Shown here in pieces: positions 1 to 7,076 of a stretch of DNA of 9,786 bases. The stretch spans positions 1-9,786 of the forward strand of contig JAUXBV010000074.1 in the NCBI GenBank assembly GCA_030619215.1. The letters run 5' to 3'. The position numbers and the translations under genes were made by a program. The stretch comes from Fibrobacterota bacterium. Lineage in GTDB: Bacteria > Fibrobacterota > Chitinivibrionia > Chitinivibrionales > JANQEN01. The notes under the pieces were generated by a model. It was not told the DNA's origin. It was given only the letters and a program-made list of their open reading frames with translations, and did not search any database. Every line of letters begins with the position of its first letter. Position 1 is the stretch's first letter.

Positions 1-2094
1 TTAAATTACTTGCAAACAGCTCTTAACAATCCTCAAGCGACCTTTCGGGACGGCCAATGGGAAAGTATTGAACGACTTCTGGCTCGCAGAAGGATGCTTG
101 TCGTCCAACGTACCGGCTGGGGAAAAAGTATGGTTTATTTCTTGGCGACTAAGCTCATTTGTGAGTCAGGTTCTGGACCAACCTTATTAATTTCCCCGCT
201 GTTGTCATTGATGCGCAATCAACTAGAAGCCGCCAGTCGAATTGGCATTACAGCCAGAACAATAAACAGCACCAATAATGATGAATGGAATCAAATTCAG
301 GAAGAGCTGGCAGCTGATAGCGTAGATGTATTGCTGATTTCCCCTGAACGCCTTGCAAATGACTCTTTTCGTCAGGATGTCCTCTCTGTTATTGCAGAAA
401 GAATCGGGCTTTTTGTGATTGATGAGGCTCACTGTATCTCGGACTGGGGACATGATTTCAGGCCAGATTACAGACGCATCGTTCGAGTGCTTCAGGCTAT
501 TCCTTCCAATGTTCCGGTTCTTGCCACAACAGCAACAGCCAATAATAGGGTTGTAAATGACGTTTCGCTGCAATTGGGTAATGACATTGAATTGGTCAGA
601 GGTTCTCTGGTCAGAAAAAGTCTTAAACTTCAAAATATAAATATGCCGAGCCCGGCAGCGAGAATGGCATGGCTGGCACGGACTATTCCTAACCTTCCGG
701 GTAGTGGAATAATATACACTCTGACTCAGCGCGATTCGGAACGACTCACCGAATGGCTACAGGTCAACGAAATTGATGCAAAAGCCTATCACGCCGGAAT
801 TCCAAACCGTGAGGACGGCACTTCAGTTAAAGAGGATTTGGAACAACAGCTACTGAATAATGAAATAAAAGTTCTAGTTGCTACTGTTGCTTTGGGAATG
901 GGATTTGACAAGCCTGATTTGGGATTTGTAATTCATTTTCAAAGACCTGCTTCGGTTGTTCATTACTATCAACAGGTCGGTCGTGCCGGTCGTGCTGTTG
1001 AAGAAGCATATGGAATTCTGCTTTGTGGTGAAGAGGATGATCATATTGCAGACTTCTTTATCCGTAGTTCCTTTCCCCCCCAACAGCATATCACTTCCAT
1101 TCTTGAAGCACTTGACAACGAGAATGATGGCCTGTCAGTACCATCAATGCAACGTATTTTAAATATCAGAAAGTCGCAAATTGACAAAACGATCAAATAT
1201 CTGACCCTTGAATCTCCCTCTCCAATTGTAAAAGTCGATTCTAAATGGCATGTGACAGCCACGGCAGCTAACTATGAAATCAATCAAGAGTATGTGAATG
1301 AAATCACTCATATTCGGAGACAAGAACAGAGACAGATGCAGGAATACATGGAATACCAAGGTTGCTTGATGGCATTCCTTCAAAATGCGCTAGATGATCC
1401 AAGTTCACAGAACTGCGGTAAATGTCGAAATTGTAATCCTGAACAACTGCTCTTTGAGCAATATGACAAAGAATTAGCAAACCAAGCAGCACTCTTTCTT
1501 CGTAGAAGCTATCAATCAATCGAACCTCGTAAGCAATGGCCTGTAAAAAACATGTTCGAATATCATCAATTTGAAAAAAGGAATATCCCTACAGAATTGC
1601 AAGCTTCTGAAGGTCGTGCCCTGTGTTTATGGCGTGATGCAGGTTGGGGACAATTGGTCGCCGCAGGGAAGTATGAAACAAACCATTTTGCAGATGAGCT
1701 TGTGACCGCATGTGTTGAAATGATTACGGACTGGAATCCAACTCAAGCGCCTGCATGGGTAACCAGTATCCCATCACTCAATCATCCTGAATTGGTTCCA
1801 GATTTTGCACAACGGCTGGCGGTAGCACTTGGTCTGCCATTCGTACCCTGTATTGAAAAAATTAGGCAAAACAGTCAGCAGAAAACTATGGAAAATAGCT
1901 TTCAGCAGGCACACAATTTGGACGGTGTTTTTAAAATCAACTCTGAACATGTGGCGTATAGTCCATGCCTTTTAATTGACGACATGGTCGACTCACGATG
2001 GACTTTCACTGTAACATCAGCCTTGTTACGCCAAGCGGGTTGCATGGCAGTTTATCCTCTTGCGTTAGCACTTAATTCACCAAGAATGGATTGA
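1..2094 (+). CDS. RecQ-family DNA helicase fused to a ComF-like phosphoribosyltransferase domain (5' end probably outside window)
   Basis: Predicted ATP-dependent 3'-5' DNA helicase with an extra C-terminal domain. Residues are numbered from the TTG at position 10. Helicase motifs: motif 0 FRDGQ (12-16), Walker A TGWGKS (35-40), DEAH box (138-141), ATTATA (172-177), motif V around ALGMGFDKPD (294-303) and motif VI QQVGRAGR (321-328). A Cys cluster C452-x16-C469-x2-C472-x2-C475 has the spacing of the RecQ zinc site. About 125 residues separate motif VI from it, with a winged-helix-like segment (about 358-420) between. Residues about 530-690 resemble ComFC/GntX: a Q-rich segment QQKTMENS (623-630), NLDGVF (636-641) and the PRPP-loop-like LIDDMVDSRWT (655-665). 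No HRDC domain is visible. The frame is open to the window edge (L-N-Y precede the TTG) and no RBS can be seen, so the true start is probably upstream. It lies 3 nt before a DprA-like gene, so the two are probably one operon. Family assignment is firm; biological role is not known to me. Confidence 0.9.
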   Translation, partial: LNYLQTALNNPQATFRDGQWESIERLLARRRMLVVQRTGWGKSMVYFLATKLICESGSGPTLLISPLLSLMRNQLEAASRIGITARTINSTNNDEWNQIQEELAADSVDVLLISPERLANDSFRQDVLSVIAERIGLFVIDEAHCISDWGHDFRPDYRRIVRVLQAIPSNVPVLATTATANNRVVNDVSLQLGNDIELVRGSLVRKSLKLQNINMPSPAARMAWLARTIPNLPGSGIIYTLTQRDSERLTEWLQVNEIDAKAYHAGIPNREDGTSVKEDLEQQLLNNEIKVLVATVALGMGFDKPDLGFVIHFQRPASVVHYYQQVGRAGRAVEEAYGILLCGEEDDHIADFFIRSSFPPQQHITSILEALDNENDGLSVPSMQRILNIRKSQIDKTIKYLTLESPSPIVKVDSKWHVTATAANYEINQEYVNEITHIRRQEQRQMQEYMEYQGCLMAFLQNALDDPSSQNCGKCRNCNPEQLLFEQYDKELANQAALFLRRSYQSIEPRKQWPVKNMFEYHQFEKRNIPTELQASEGRALCLWRDAGWGQLVAAGKYETNHFADELVTACVEMITDWNPTQAPAWVTSIPSLNHPELVPDFAQRLAVALGLPFVPCIEKIRQNSQQKTMENSFQQAHNLDGVFKINSEHVAYSPCLLIDDMVDSRWTFTVTSALLRQAGCMAVYPLALALNSPRMD

Positions 2095-2097
2095 TAA

Positions 2098-3402
2098 ATG
2101 AATAATTATTTAACAGATGACACGAAAGCAATAATATTGCTCTGCGGAATACTCGGGAAAAATAGCTCCGTGAATCCACTCACACAAGCGAATTACAACG
2201 CGTTAGTTCGCTGGTTGATCAGTGAGAAAATGCGACCGAAAGATCTGCTTAAATATGAAAATGTAGGTTCCGCAGCAATTGGCTCTGGACTTGATCAGGA
2301 ACGATTGAAGGCCCTGCTCGGAAGAGGCGTTCAACTGGGATTTGCGGTGGAGGAATGGCAAAGAAATGGAATTTGGATAATGAGCCGAAGTGAACAAGAT
2401 TATCCAGTACGCTATAAAAAGCACTTGAAGGACAAAGCACCTCCGCTTCTTTTCGGTGTGGGTGATAAATCTCTTTTAAAAGGTGGTGGAGTTGCCATTG
2501 TCGGCTCACGGAATGTGGATGTTGAAGGAGAAGCTTTTACCCGTGAAATTGCAGAGCTATGCGCTTACAACAGAATGCCGGTTATTTCAGGGGGAGCTCG
2601 TGGTGTTGATCAGATTGCTATGACAGCAGCGCTTGATATGTGTGGTATTACAATAGGTGTTATTGCTGAGAATCTCCTAAAAAAAAGCCTTGAGCGCAAT
2701 GCTCGTAAAGCAATATCCGAGGGGCGACTTCTTTTAATATCCCCTTACCACCCTAATGCCTGCTTTTCAGTCGGAACAGCAATGGGCCGCAATAAACTGA
2801 TTTATGCCATGGCTAATTATGGCTTGGTTGTCAGTGCTGCCCATAAAAAAGGCGGTACTTGGGCCGGAGCGACGGAGGAACTGAAACGGGAAAATTCTTT
2901 AACAGTTTTTGTGCGATCAAGTGCAAACGCTCCCCTCGGTAACAAAAAATTGTTAGATTTAGGAGCTCTTAACTGGCCGGAGATCAAAATTAGGGAAAAG
3001 CTTGGTCAACAGCTTGCTGACTTTGCCAAGAGTATGAAAAGAAAAAAACAAAAAGATTTAAGCCTCTTTGATTTTCAGGAACAATATCTCTCCAAAGCCG
3101 ATAAATCAAAGAAATATGAAAAAACAGAAATCCTTACTGTTAAGCCAGTGAAAGAAGATAGTCCCACAATAGAGCTTGTACATACCATTTACGAAGCCGT
3201 GTTACCTGTTATTATTAATCATCTTGGATCACCAACCACAGTCGCTGAATTATCGAAAACTTTGAATGTGTCGAAAACACAGCTCAACAGCTGGATCAAA
3301 AAAGCTGTTAATGAAGGAAAAATTCGAAAGCTATCGCGTCCGGTAAGATATGAAAAGATAAAAGTAGACAAATTCAATAACTTGGACGGTGTATCTGGAT
3401 AA
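2098..3402 (+). CDS. DprA/SMF-like DNA-processing protein with C-terminal winged helix
   Basis: DprA proteins bind single-stranded DNA and load RecA during transformation; they belong to the Rossmann-like SMF/LOG superfamily. The family signatures are visible in order: DYPVRY (101-106), PPLLFGVGD (115-123), VAIVGSRNV (132-140), SGGARGVDQIA (164-174), GITIGVIAE (183-191) and VVSAAHKKGGTWAGATE (244-260). The usual FPxRNRII segment is FSVGTAMGRNKLIYAMA (223-239), so GRNKLI keeps the RN and hydrophobic pattern but the stretch before it differs. A Lys-rich linker (about 310-350) leads to a helix-turn-helix/winged-helix region (about 375-420) around TVAELSKTLNVSKTQLNSWI, probably DNA-binding. The ATG lies 3 nt after the helicase stop, so translation is likely coupled; only a weak GGA lies upstream. 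The tight pairing with a helicase-ComF fusion suggests a dedicated module rather than the housekeeping DprA, so I give no gene symbol. Confidence 0.9.
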   Translation: MNNYLTDDTKAIILLCGILGKNSSVNPLTQANYNALVRWLISEKMRPKDLLKYENVGSAAIGSGLDQERLKALLGRGVQLGFAVEEWQRNGIWIMSRSEQDYPVRYKKHLKDKAPPLLFGVGDKSLLKGGGVAIVGSRNVDVEGEAFTREIAELCAYNRMPVISGGARGVDQIAMTAALDMCGITIGVIAENLLKKSLERNARKAISEGRLLLISPYHPNACFSVGTAMGRNKLIYAMANYGLVVSAAHKKGGTWAGATEELKRENSLTVFVRSSANAPLGNKKLLDLGALNWPEIKIREKLGQQLADFAKSMKRKKQKDLSLFDFQEQYLSKADKSKKYEKTEILTVKPVKEDSPTIELVHTIYEAVLPVIINHLGSPTTVAELSKTLNVSKTQLNSWIKKAVNEGKIRKLSRPVRYEKIKVDKFNNLDGVSG

Positions 3403-3872
3403 ATCATAACAATCACTTATGCACGGACAAAAAGAAGGAAGCGTAATGAGGTCAAAATAGGAAAGTTTGTAAAATACAAAAGGAAATGAACTGCGCCCTA
3501 AAAACAAAACAGCTTAAGAGCATCGCACAACAGCGAAAGTTTTCAAAAAATGCTTTTTCGTAAAGGTTTGTAGGCAATTTCAAAAAACAATTTTGCAAAC
3601 GTTGTTTTCAATTAAACAGGCTTAGATTAACATTTAGTAAAACCGGCTCTTTTTAAGATTTTGTATTTAAATGTTTATGATAAGATTTATTTTTAGATTA
3701 TAAATTTTTTGTGCTTTATTTTAACCGCCTTCCATGGCGGATTCATAAAAACAGAGTCGATTGTAGTGTTGTTTTTTTGAAAGTAATAAAAAGGCAATTA
3801 TTTATTTTTATATAAAACAAAATCCCCTGAACCTTCTTAACAACATCACATATACGGGAAGAAGAAAGAACA
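3403..3872. other. AT-rich intergenic region, no gene seen
   Basis: I find no convincing coding frame, tRNA or complete terminator here. It contains poly-A/T runs and two weak inverted repeats: AAAACAA/TTGTTTT (3584-3590 with 3602-3608) and CCGCC/GGCGG (3725-3729 with 3736-3740, 6-nt loop). The second sits just after a T-rich stretch and has no U-tract of its own on the + strand. It separates the helicase/DprA pair from the toxin-antitoxin pair, so these are likely separate transcription units. Confidence 0.6.
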
Positions 3873-4331
3873 TTGGGAAAAAAAGGAAATTCAAATTATC
3901 GGGAGTATAAACTTTTGTCAAAAGACCTGAAATTAATAACAGAAATAATTTTAAAACATTATCCGGCTACACAGGCGATTTATCTTTTTGGCTCCTATGG
4001 TACGGATTGCGAATGGCCGAACAGTGATGTGGATGTCGGGCTGCTGTTTCTTCCGTCCAGTTCAAAAAAAATTAAACATCTTGCCATTTCTGATTGTCGC
4101 TTTGAGCTCGAAAAAGAATTTAACAAAAAATTCGATCTGTTGAACATTAGGCAGATATCAACCGTTTTCCAGAAAGAAATAATCATTGCAGATCGGCGTA
4201 TTTATTGCGCTGACCAATGTGTGGCAGATGAATTTGAAATGCTGATGCTTTCGTATTACCAGAAATTGAATGAAGAAAGAAAAGATATATTAAATGCTTT
4301 TTATAAAACAGGGAGGGCGTATTCCGTATGA
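3873..4331 (+). CDS. mntA: MntA-type nucleotidyltransferase antitoxin
   Basis: Minimal nucleotidyltransferase (MNT) of the HEPN/MNT toxin-antitoxin type. In studied pairs it neutralises the HEPN RNase by AMPylating a tyrosine next to its catalytic site. The pol-beta signature is intact: LFGSYG (38-43) with the G-S pair, the DVD metal ligands (52-54) and a plausible third carboxylate in FDLLNI (D88). At 152 residues it is typical for the family. The TTG start at 3873 has only a weak GGGAA 12 nt upstream. A second in-frame TTG at 3915 (residue 15) has a better GGGAG (3901-3905) with 9-nt spacing and keeps the whole catalytic core, so the true start may be there. The stop overlaps the hepT start (ATGA), as expected for a coupled pair. 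Confidence 0.88.
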   Translation: MGKKGNSNYREYKLLSKDLKLITEIILKHYPATQAIYLFGSYGTDCEWPNSDVDVGLLFLPSSSKKIKHLAISDCRFELEKEFNKKFDLLNIRQISTVFQKEIIIADRRIYCADQCVADEFEMLMLSYYQKLNEERKDILNAFYKTGRAYSV

Positions 4332-4750
4332 ACGATATAGTTATAAACAAAATTCAGAGTATCCATCGCTGCGTTGAGCGCGCACGTGAGGAATATCAGA
4401 GAGCCGGAAACAGCTTTTCAGAAGATTATTCCCGTCAGGATGCGGCGGTTTTAAATGTTTTGAGAGCCTGCGAGCAGGCGATTGATCTGGCAAACCATAT
4501 TATCAGATTATATAAAATGGGTATTCCTTCAAGCAGTGCGGAAAGTTTCATACTTCTGCAAAAAAAGCTCGTTATTGATCTGAAACTGGCGGAGAAATTA
4601 AGCAATATGGTCCATTTCAGAAATACCATTGTTCATCAATATGAAAAGACGGATATCAATATCGTGGAATCGATCATTCAGAATGATTTAAATGATGTTG
4701 TTTTATTTACGGAAAAAATCATGGAATATATAAAAGGTCATACATCCTGA
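4328..4750 (+). CDS. hepT: HepT-type HEPN RNase toxin
   Basis: Small, all-helical HEPN-domain protein, the toxin of an MNT/HEPN pair; family members cut RNA (tRNA or mRNA) as dimers. The catalytic RX4HXY motif is intact as RNTIVHQY: R98, H103 and Y105. Y105 is the position that the MntA partner AMPylates in characterised systems. The 140-residue length is normal. The ATG overlaps the antitoxin stop by 4 nt and a GGGAGGG Shine-Dalgarno lies at 4311-4317. Both active sites are intact, so the pair should be functional. It lies downstream of the helicase/DprA unit, which suggests a defence island, though no shared transcript is evident. Confidence 0.9.
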   Translation: MNDIVINKIQSIHRCVERAREEYQRAGNSFSEDYSRQDAAVLNVLRACEQAIDLANHIIRLYKMGIPSSSAESFILLQKKLVIDLKLAEKLSNMVHFRNTIVHQYEKTDINIVESIIQNDLNDVVLFTEKIMEYIKGHTS

Positions 4751-4885
4751 TTTCCCTTTAAAAACTCCCCAAACAACCCCGCATAAGAAGTGGAAAAGAT
4801 TAACAAACATCAAACAGCCAAATGCCGGGTATTGTATAAAAGCAGAAAGGCTATTACCATATGCTTATTCAATCTAAAATTCGCA

Positions 4886-5158
4886 TCATCCCCCGGAAAG
4901 CTTTGCAGTCAGATAGATATCATCGCCATTTGAGACTTTCTTTATAAGCTCATTCGGATAAGCGCTTTCCAGGTTAACATATATTTCAATCACATTGAGC
5001 AGATTGCCTTTTTTGTCAAACAGTTTTTCTTTAATGCCCGGATATCTCTTAATAAGGTTATCAAGGCATTCACCGACAGTTTTTCCATTGCTATCCACAA
5101 CGGAAAGGCCGTCTGTAAATTGGCGGTGGGATTTATGAATATGAACTTTTATACTCAT
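4886..5158 (-). CDS. MoaD/ThiS-family sulfur-carrier protein
   Basis: A 90-residue ubiquitin-fold protein that ends in Leu-Ser-Gly-Gly. The C-terminal GG is the hallmark of MoaD/ThiS carriers, which are adenylated and then thiocarboxylated to donate sulfur for molybdopterin (Mo/W cofactor), thiamin or other thio-metabolites. Internal features fit the fold: a beta-hairpin start (MSIKVHIHKS), the TVGECLDNLIKRYPGIKEKLF helix region (about 27-47), and an NGDDIYLTAKLSGG end (77-90). The start is supported by AGGA on the - strand (5171-5168), 9 nt before the ATG. The ATG shares one base with the stop of the upstream E1-like gene (TAATG), so the two are co-translated. MoaD-like versus ThiS-like cannot be decided from sequence alone; neighbouring bamA makes a pyranopterin role attractive but unproven. 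Confidence 0.87.
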   Translation of the reverse strand: MSIKVHIHKSHRQFTDGLSVVDSNGKTVGECLDNLIKRYPGIKEKLFDKKGNLLNVIEIYVNLESAYPNELIKKVSNGDDIYLTAKLSGG

Positions 5159-5907
5159 TAAGTATCTTCCTGTATTGTCAAATGCCCGCAGTGCTCGCAG
5201 TCCGGATTTCTATTGATTTTTAAAATGGTAAATTTCATTTCCAAGCCGTCATAAAGTAATAATTTATTAGAGAGTAATTCGCCTATTCCGGTGATATACT
5301 TTATAACCTCCGTTGCCTGAATGCAGCCGATCAATCCGGGCAGAACACCGATTACCGGGGATTTCTCTTCAGGAACGGGCCCTTTATACAGGCACCTGAA
5401 ACATGCGGATTTGCCGGGGATAACAGTCATTACTCTTCCCTCAAAGCCTTTAACTGCACCGTGAAAGAAGGGGATACTGTTGTCAACTGCATATTTATTC
5501 AGAATGTATCGTGTCGGGAAGTTATCCATTGCGTCAATTATCAAATCAGATCCGGCAGCAAGCCGGGAGATATTTTCTTCCGTTATAGTTTCGTCACCAC
5601 CCTGTATCTCAATATCCGGATTCAGGGTTTGTAGTTTATTTTGAGCTGAGCAGGCCTTTTTACTCCCTATGTCTTTATTCCAGTGTAAAATCTGCCTGTT
5701 AAGATTGCTCAGCTCAATGGTGTCATGGTCAACAATCCGTATTGTTCCAACTCCGGCTGCTGCAAGGTAAATTGATATTGAAGAGCCCAATCCTCCTGCA
5801 CCGGCAATAAATACTGTTGCGCTCTTAAGCTTCTCCTGCCCCTCCTTACCAATCTCATGGATCATTATCTGACGGTCGTATCTTTCAAGGTCGTTTTGTG
5901 TAAGCAT
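5158..5907 (-). CDS. ThiF/MoeB/HesA-family E1-like adenylyltransferase
   Basis: Activates the C-terminal glycine of a MoaD/ThiS-type carrier by ATP-dependent adenylation; its partner is the next gene in the operon. I choose the start at 5907 (249 residues) because the protein then begins MLTQNDLERYDRQIMI, the canonical beginning of MoeB/ThiF proteins, and has GGAGA 9 nt upstream. The frame stays open to an ATG at 6000, but that would add 31 unrelated residues encoded partly by a repeat element. Numbered from the chosen start: nucleotide-binding GAGGLG (36-41), NLNRQ (68-72), DAMDN (125-129), and zinc-binding CxxC pairs C169/C172 and C237/C240. Length and motifs are complete. There is no rhodanese domain, unlike longer MoeB/MOCS3 forms, so sulfur must come from another protein. 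Substrate pathway (Mo/W cofactor, thiamin or other) is inferred only. Confidence 0.88.
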   Translation of the reverse strand: MLTQNDLERYDRQIMIHEIGKEGQEKLKSATVFIAGAGGLGSSISIYLAAAGVGTIRIVDHDTIELSNLNRQILHWNKDIGSKKACSAQNKLQTLNPDIEIQGGDETITEENISRLAAGSDLIIDAMDNFPTRYILNKYAVDNSIPFFHGAVKGFEGRVMTVIPGKSACFRCLYKGPVPEEKSPVIGVLPGLIGCIQATEVIKYITGIGELLSNKLLLYDGLEMKFTILKINRNPDCEHCGHLTIQEDT

Positions 5908-5916
5908 AAGAATGTA

Positions 5917-5921
5917 TCTCC
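5917..5921 (-). promoter_or_regulatory. Ribosome binding site that fixes the ThiF/MoeB-like start
   Basis: On the - strand GGAGA lies 9 nt before the ATG at 5907-5905. No comparable site precedes the farther ATG at 6000, which lies in a palindromic repeat. This supports the shorter, 249-residue protein. Confidence 0.6.
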
Positions 5922-5963
5922 AAATATATACCGGAATTGTGGAAGCATATATCTTTGATAAAA

Positions 5964-6053
5964 CGTAACTATTCAGGTGATATGGCTTTCTGAGTGTCAT
6001 TGCTTCGCTTCGCTCGCAATGACATTATTAAAAACTATACCTGAATAGTTACG
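5964..6053. repeat. Palindromic repeat element (nested inverted repeats, MITE/REP-like), copy 1
   Basis: A 90-nt element with two nested palindromes. The outer arms CGTAACTATTCAGGT (5964-5978) and ACCTGAATAGTTACG (6039-6053) are perfect 15-nt inverted repeats. The inner arms TGTCATTGC (5995-6003) and GCAATGACA (6016-6024) form a 9-bp stem with loop TTCGCTTCGCTC (6004-6015). A related but diverged copy starts at 9736. The second copy and perfect outer arms suggest a non-autonomous mobile or REP-like element rather than a simple terminator. No target-site duplication is obvious. It lies between divergently transcribed genes, so it cannot serve as a terminator for either. Confidence 0.8.
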
Positions 6054-6083
6054 ATGAAACAATAATACTAAAATAAACTAACA

Positions 6084-6126
6084 CCTCTTTTGGATAACAG
6101 GTAAATTCATAATAGAGTAAAAGAGG
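6084..6126. repeat. 8-bp perfect inverted repeat upstream of the AAA+ gene
   Basis: CCTCTTTT (6084-6091) and AAAAGAGG (6119-6126) are perfect inverted repeats 27 nt apart, located 78 nt before the moxR-like start. They could be an operator or leader structure; chance cannot be excluded in this AT-rich stretch. A TATAAT at 6174-6179 lies downstream, but I see no good -35 box to go with it. Confidence 0.4.
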
Positions 6127-6203
6127 AAAAATCCCATCAATTATATATTTTATAGGACATTATTTTTAGTAAATATAATTAACTGTGCATAAGGAAATTT
6201 TAT

Positions 6204-7055
6204 ATGTCAAATAGTAATGATATGTTATTCACTGGCGCGTCGCATTATGTTCTGGATGATGAGCTTGCAAAGATCGTGAATGTATCAATAGCTTTAGAGA
6301 TGCCTCTTTTACTGAAAGGGGAGCCGGGTACGGGAAAGACAATGCTTGCCCATTCCATTGCGGAAAGCCTGAACATGCCGCTTATTGTACTGAATGTCAA
6401 ATCAAGCATGAAGCTTGTTGAGGCACTTTACCAGTACGATACCCTGACACGGCTTAACGACAGCAGGTTCGGCGATTCCAACAGGGATGTCAGCAATATT
6501 GAAGAGTATATACGAATGGGCAAGATCGGCCGGGCATTTACTTCTGATGTGAGGACCGTACTGCTTATTGATGAGATTGATAAGGCTGACACTGATTTCC
6601 AGGATGACATGCTTGACGTTCTGGACCAGATGGAGTTTGATATCATTGAGATTGACAAGACCATCAAGACGAAACACCGTCCTGTAATTGTTATTACATC
6701 CAATGCCAAGAAGGACCTGTCCGATCCGTTTCTGGGCAGGTGTAATTTTCACCATATTGCATTTCCCGATCCTAAAATGATGCACATGATTGTTAAGGTT
6801 CATTTCCCGGAAATAAATACGCGGCTCATGGAAAGTTCCATAAACACCTTTTATAAGCTGAGGGAGCTTGATGCTATTGAAAAGAAGCCTGCAACGCGGG
6901 AATTGATAAACTGGATCAGGGCATTAAAAAGTGATACTGATTTTCATATTAAGAAACTGGCAAAGGGTGGTGTTCCGTTTCTGGGGGTTCTGTTCAAGAA
7001 GAGCCAGGATTATCATCAGGCAAATGAGGTTGTAAACGGCAAGAGGTTTTTTTAG
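6204..7055 (+). CDS. MoxR-family AAA+ ATPase (CoxD-like)
   Basis: Cytoplasmic AAA+ ATPase of the MoxR group, chaperone-like motors that work with VWA-domain partners to mature or activate enzymes and metal centres. Seen: Walker A GEPGTGKT (39-46), Walker B LLIDEIDKA (120-128), sensor-1 in ITSNAKKDL (164-172), the arginine finger in DPFLGRC (R179) and sensor-2 in PATRELINW (R232). The 283-residue length is typical. AAGGA (6191-6195) lies 8 nt before the ATG. The partner VWA gene follows after 21 nt, which is the classic MoxR-VWA arrangement (as coxD-coxE). With bamA next downstream and a MoaD/E1-like operon upstream, a role in assembling an anaerobic aromatic-degradation metalloenzyme is a reasonable but untested inference. 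It could also belong to an unrelated stress or envelope system. Confidence 0.9.
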   Translation: MSNSNDMLFTGASHYVLDDELAKIVNVSIALEMPLLLKGEPGTGKTMLAHSIAESLNMPLIVLNVKSSMKLVEALYQYDTLTRLNDSRFGDSNRDVSNIEEYIRMGKIGRAFTSDVRTVLLIDEIDKADTDFQDDMLDVLDQMEFDIIEIDKTIKTKHRPVIVITSNAKKDLSDPFLGRCNFHHIAFPDPKMMHMIVKVHFPEINTRLMESSINTFYKLRELDAIEKKPATRELINWIRALKSDTDFHIKKLAKGGVPFLGVLFKKSQDYHQANEVVNGKRFF

Positions 7056-7065
7056 TAAATAATGT

Positions 7066-7069
7066 AGGA
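7066..7069 (+). promoter_or_regulatory. Ribosome binding site for the GTG start of the VWA gene
   Basis: AGGA lies 7 nt before GTG (7077-7079), within the 21-nt gap after the AAA+ gene. It supports the GTG start; no closer ATG gives a complete N-terminus. Confidence 0.55.
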
Positions 7070-7076
7070 AAGAGTC

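Noticed and set aside
3725..3740. CCGCC/GGCGG hairpin as a terminator
   Set aside because: The stem is only 5 bp, no T-run follows on the + strand, and it lies more than 300 nt after the DprA stop.
4751..4885. Shared terminator between the convergent hepT and MoaD-like genes
   Set aside because: I looked for a GC-rich stem followed by T on either strand and found none that is convincing.
5964..6053. CRISPR repeat or array
   Set aside because: There is a single palindromic unit here with nested arms, and the related copy is more than 3.5 kb away; no spacer periodicity exists.
6402..6803. Long open frames on the - strand opposite the AAA+ gene
   Set aside because: They lie wholly inside a well-conserved AAA+ coding region on the + strand and show no family motifs or RBS.
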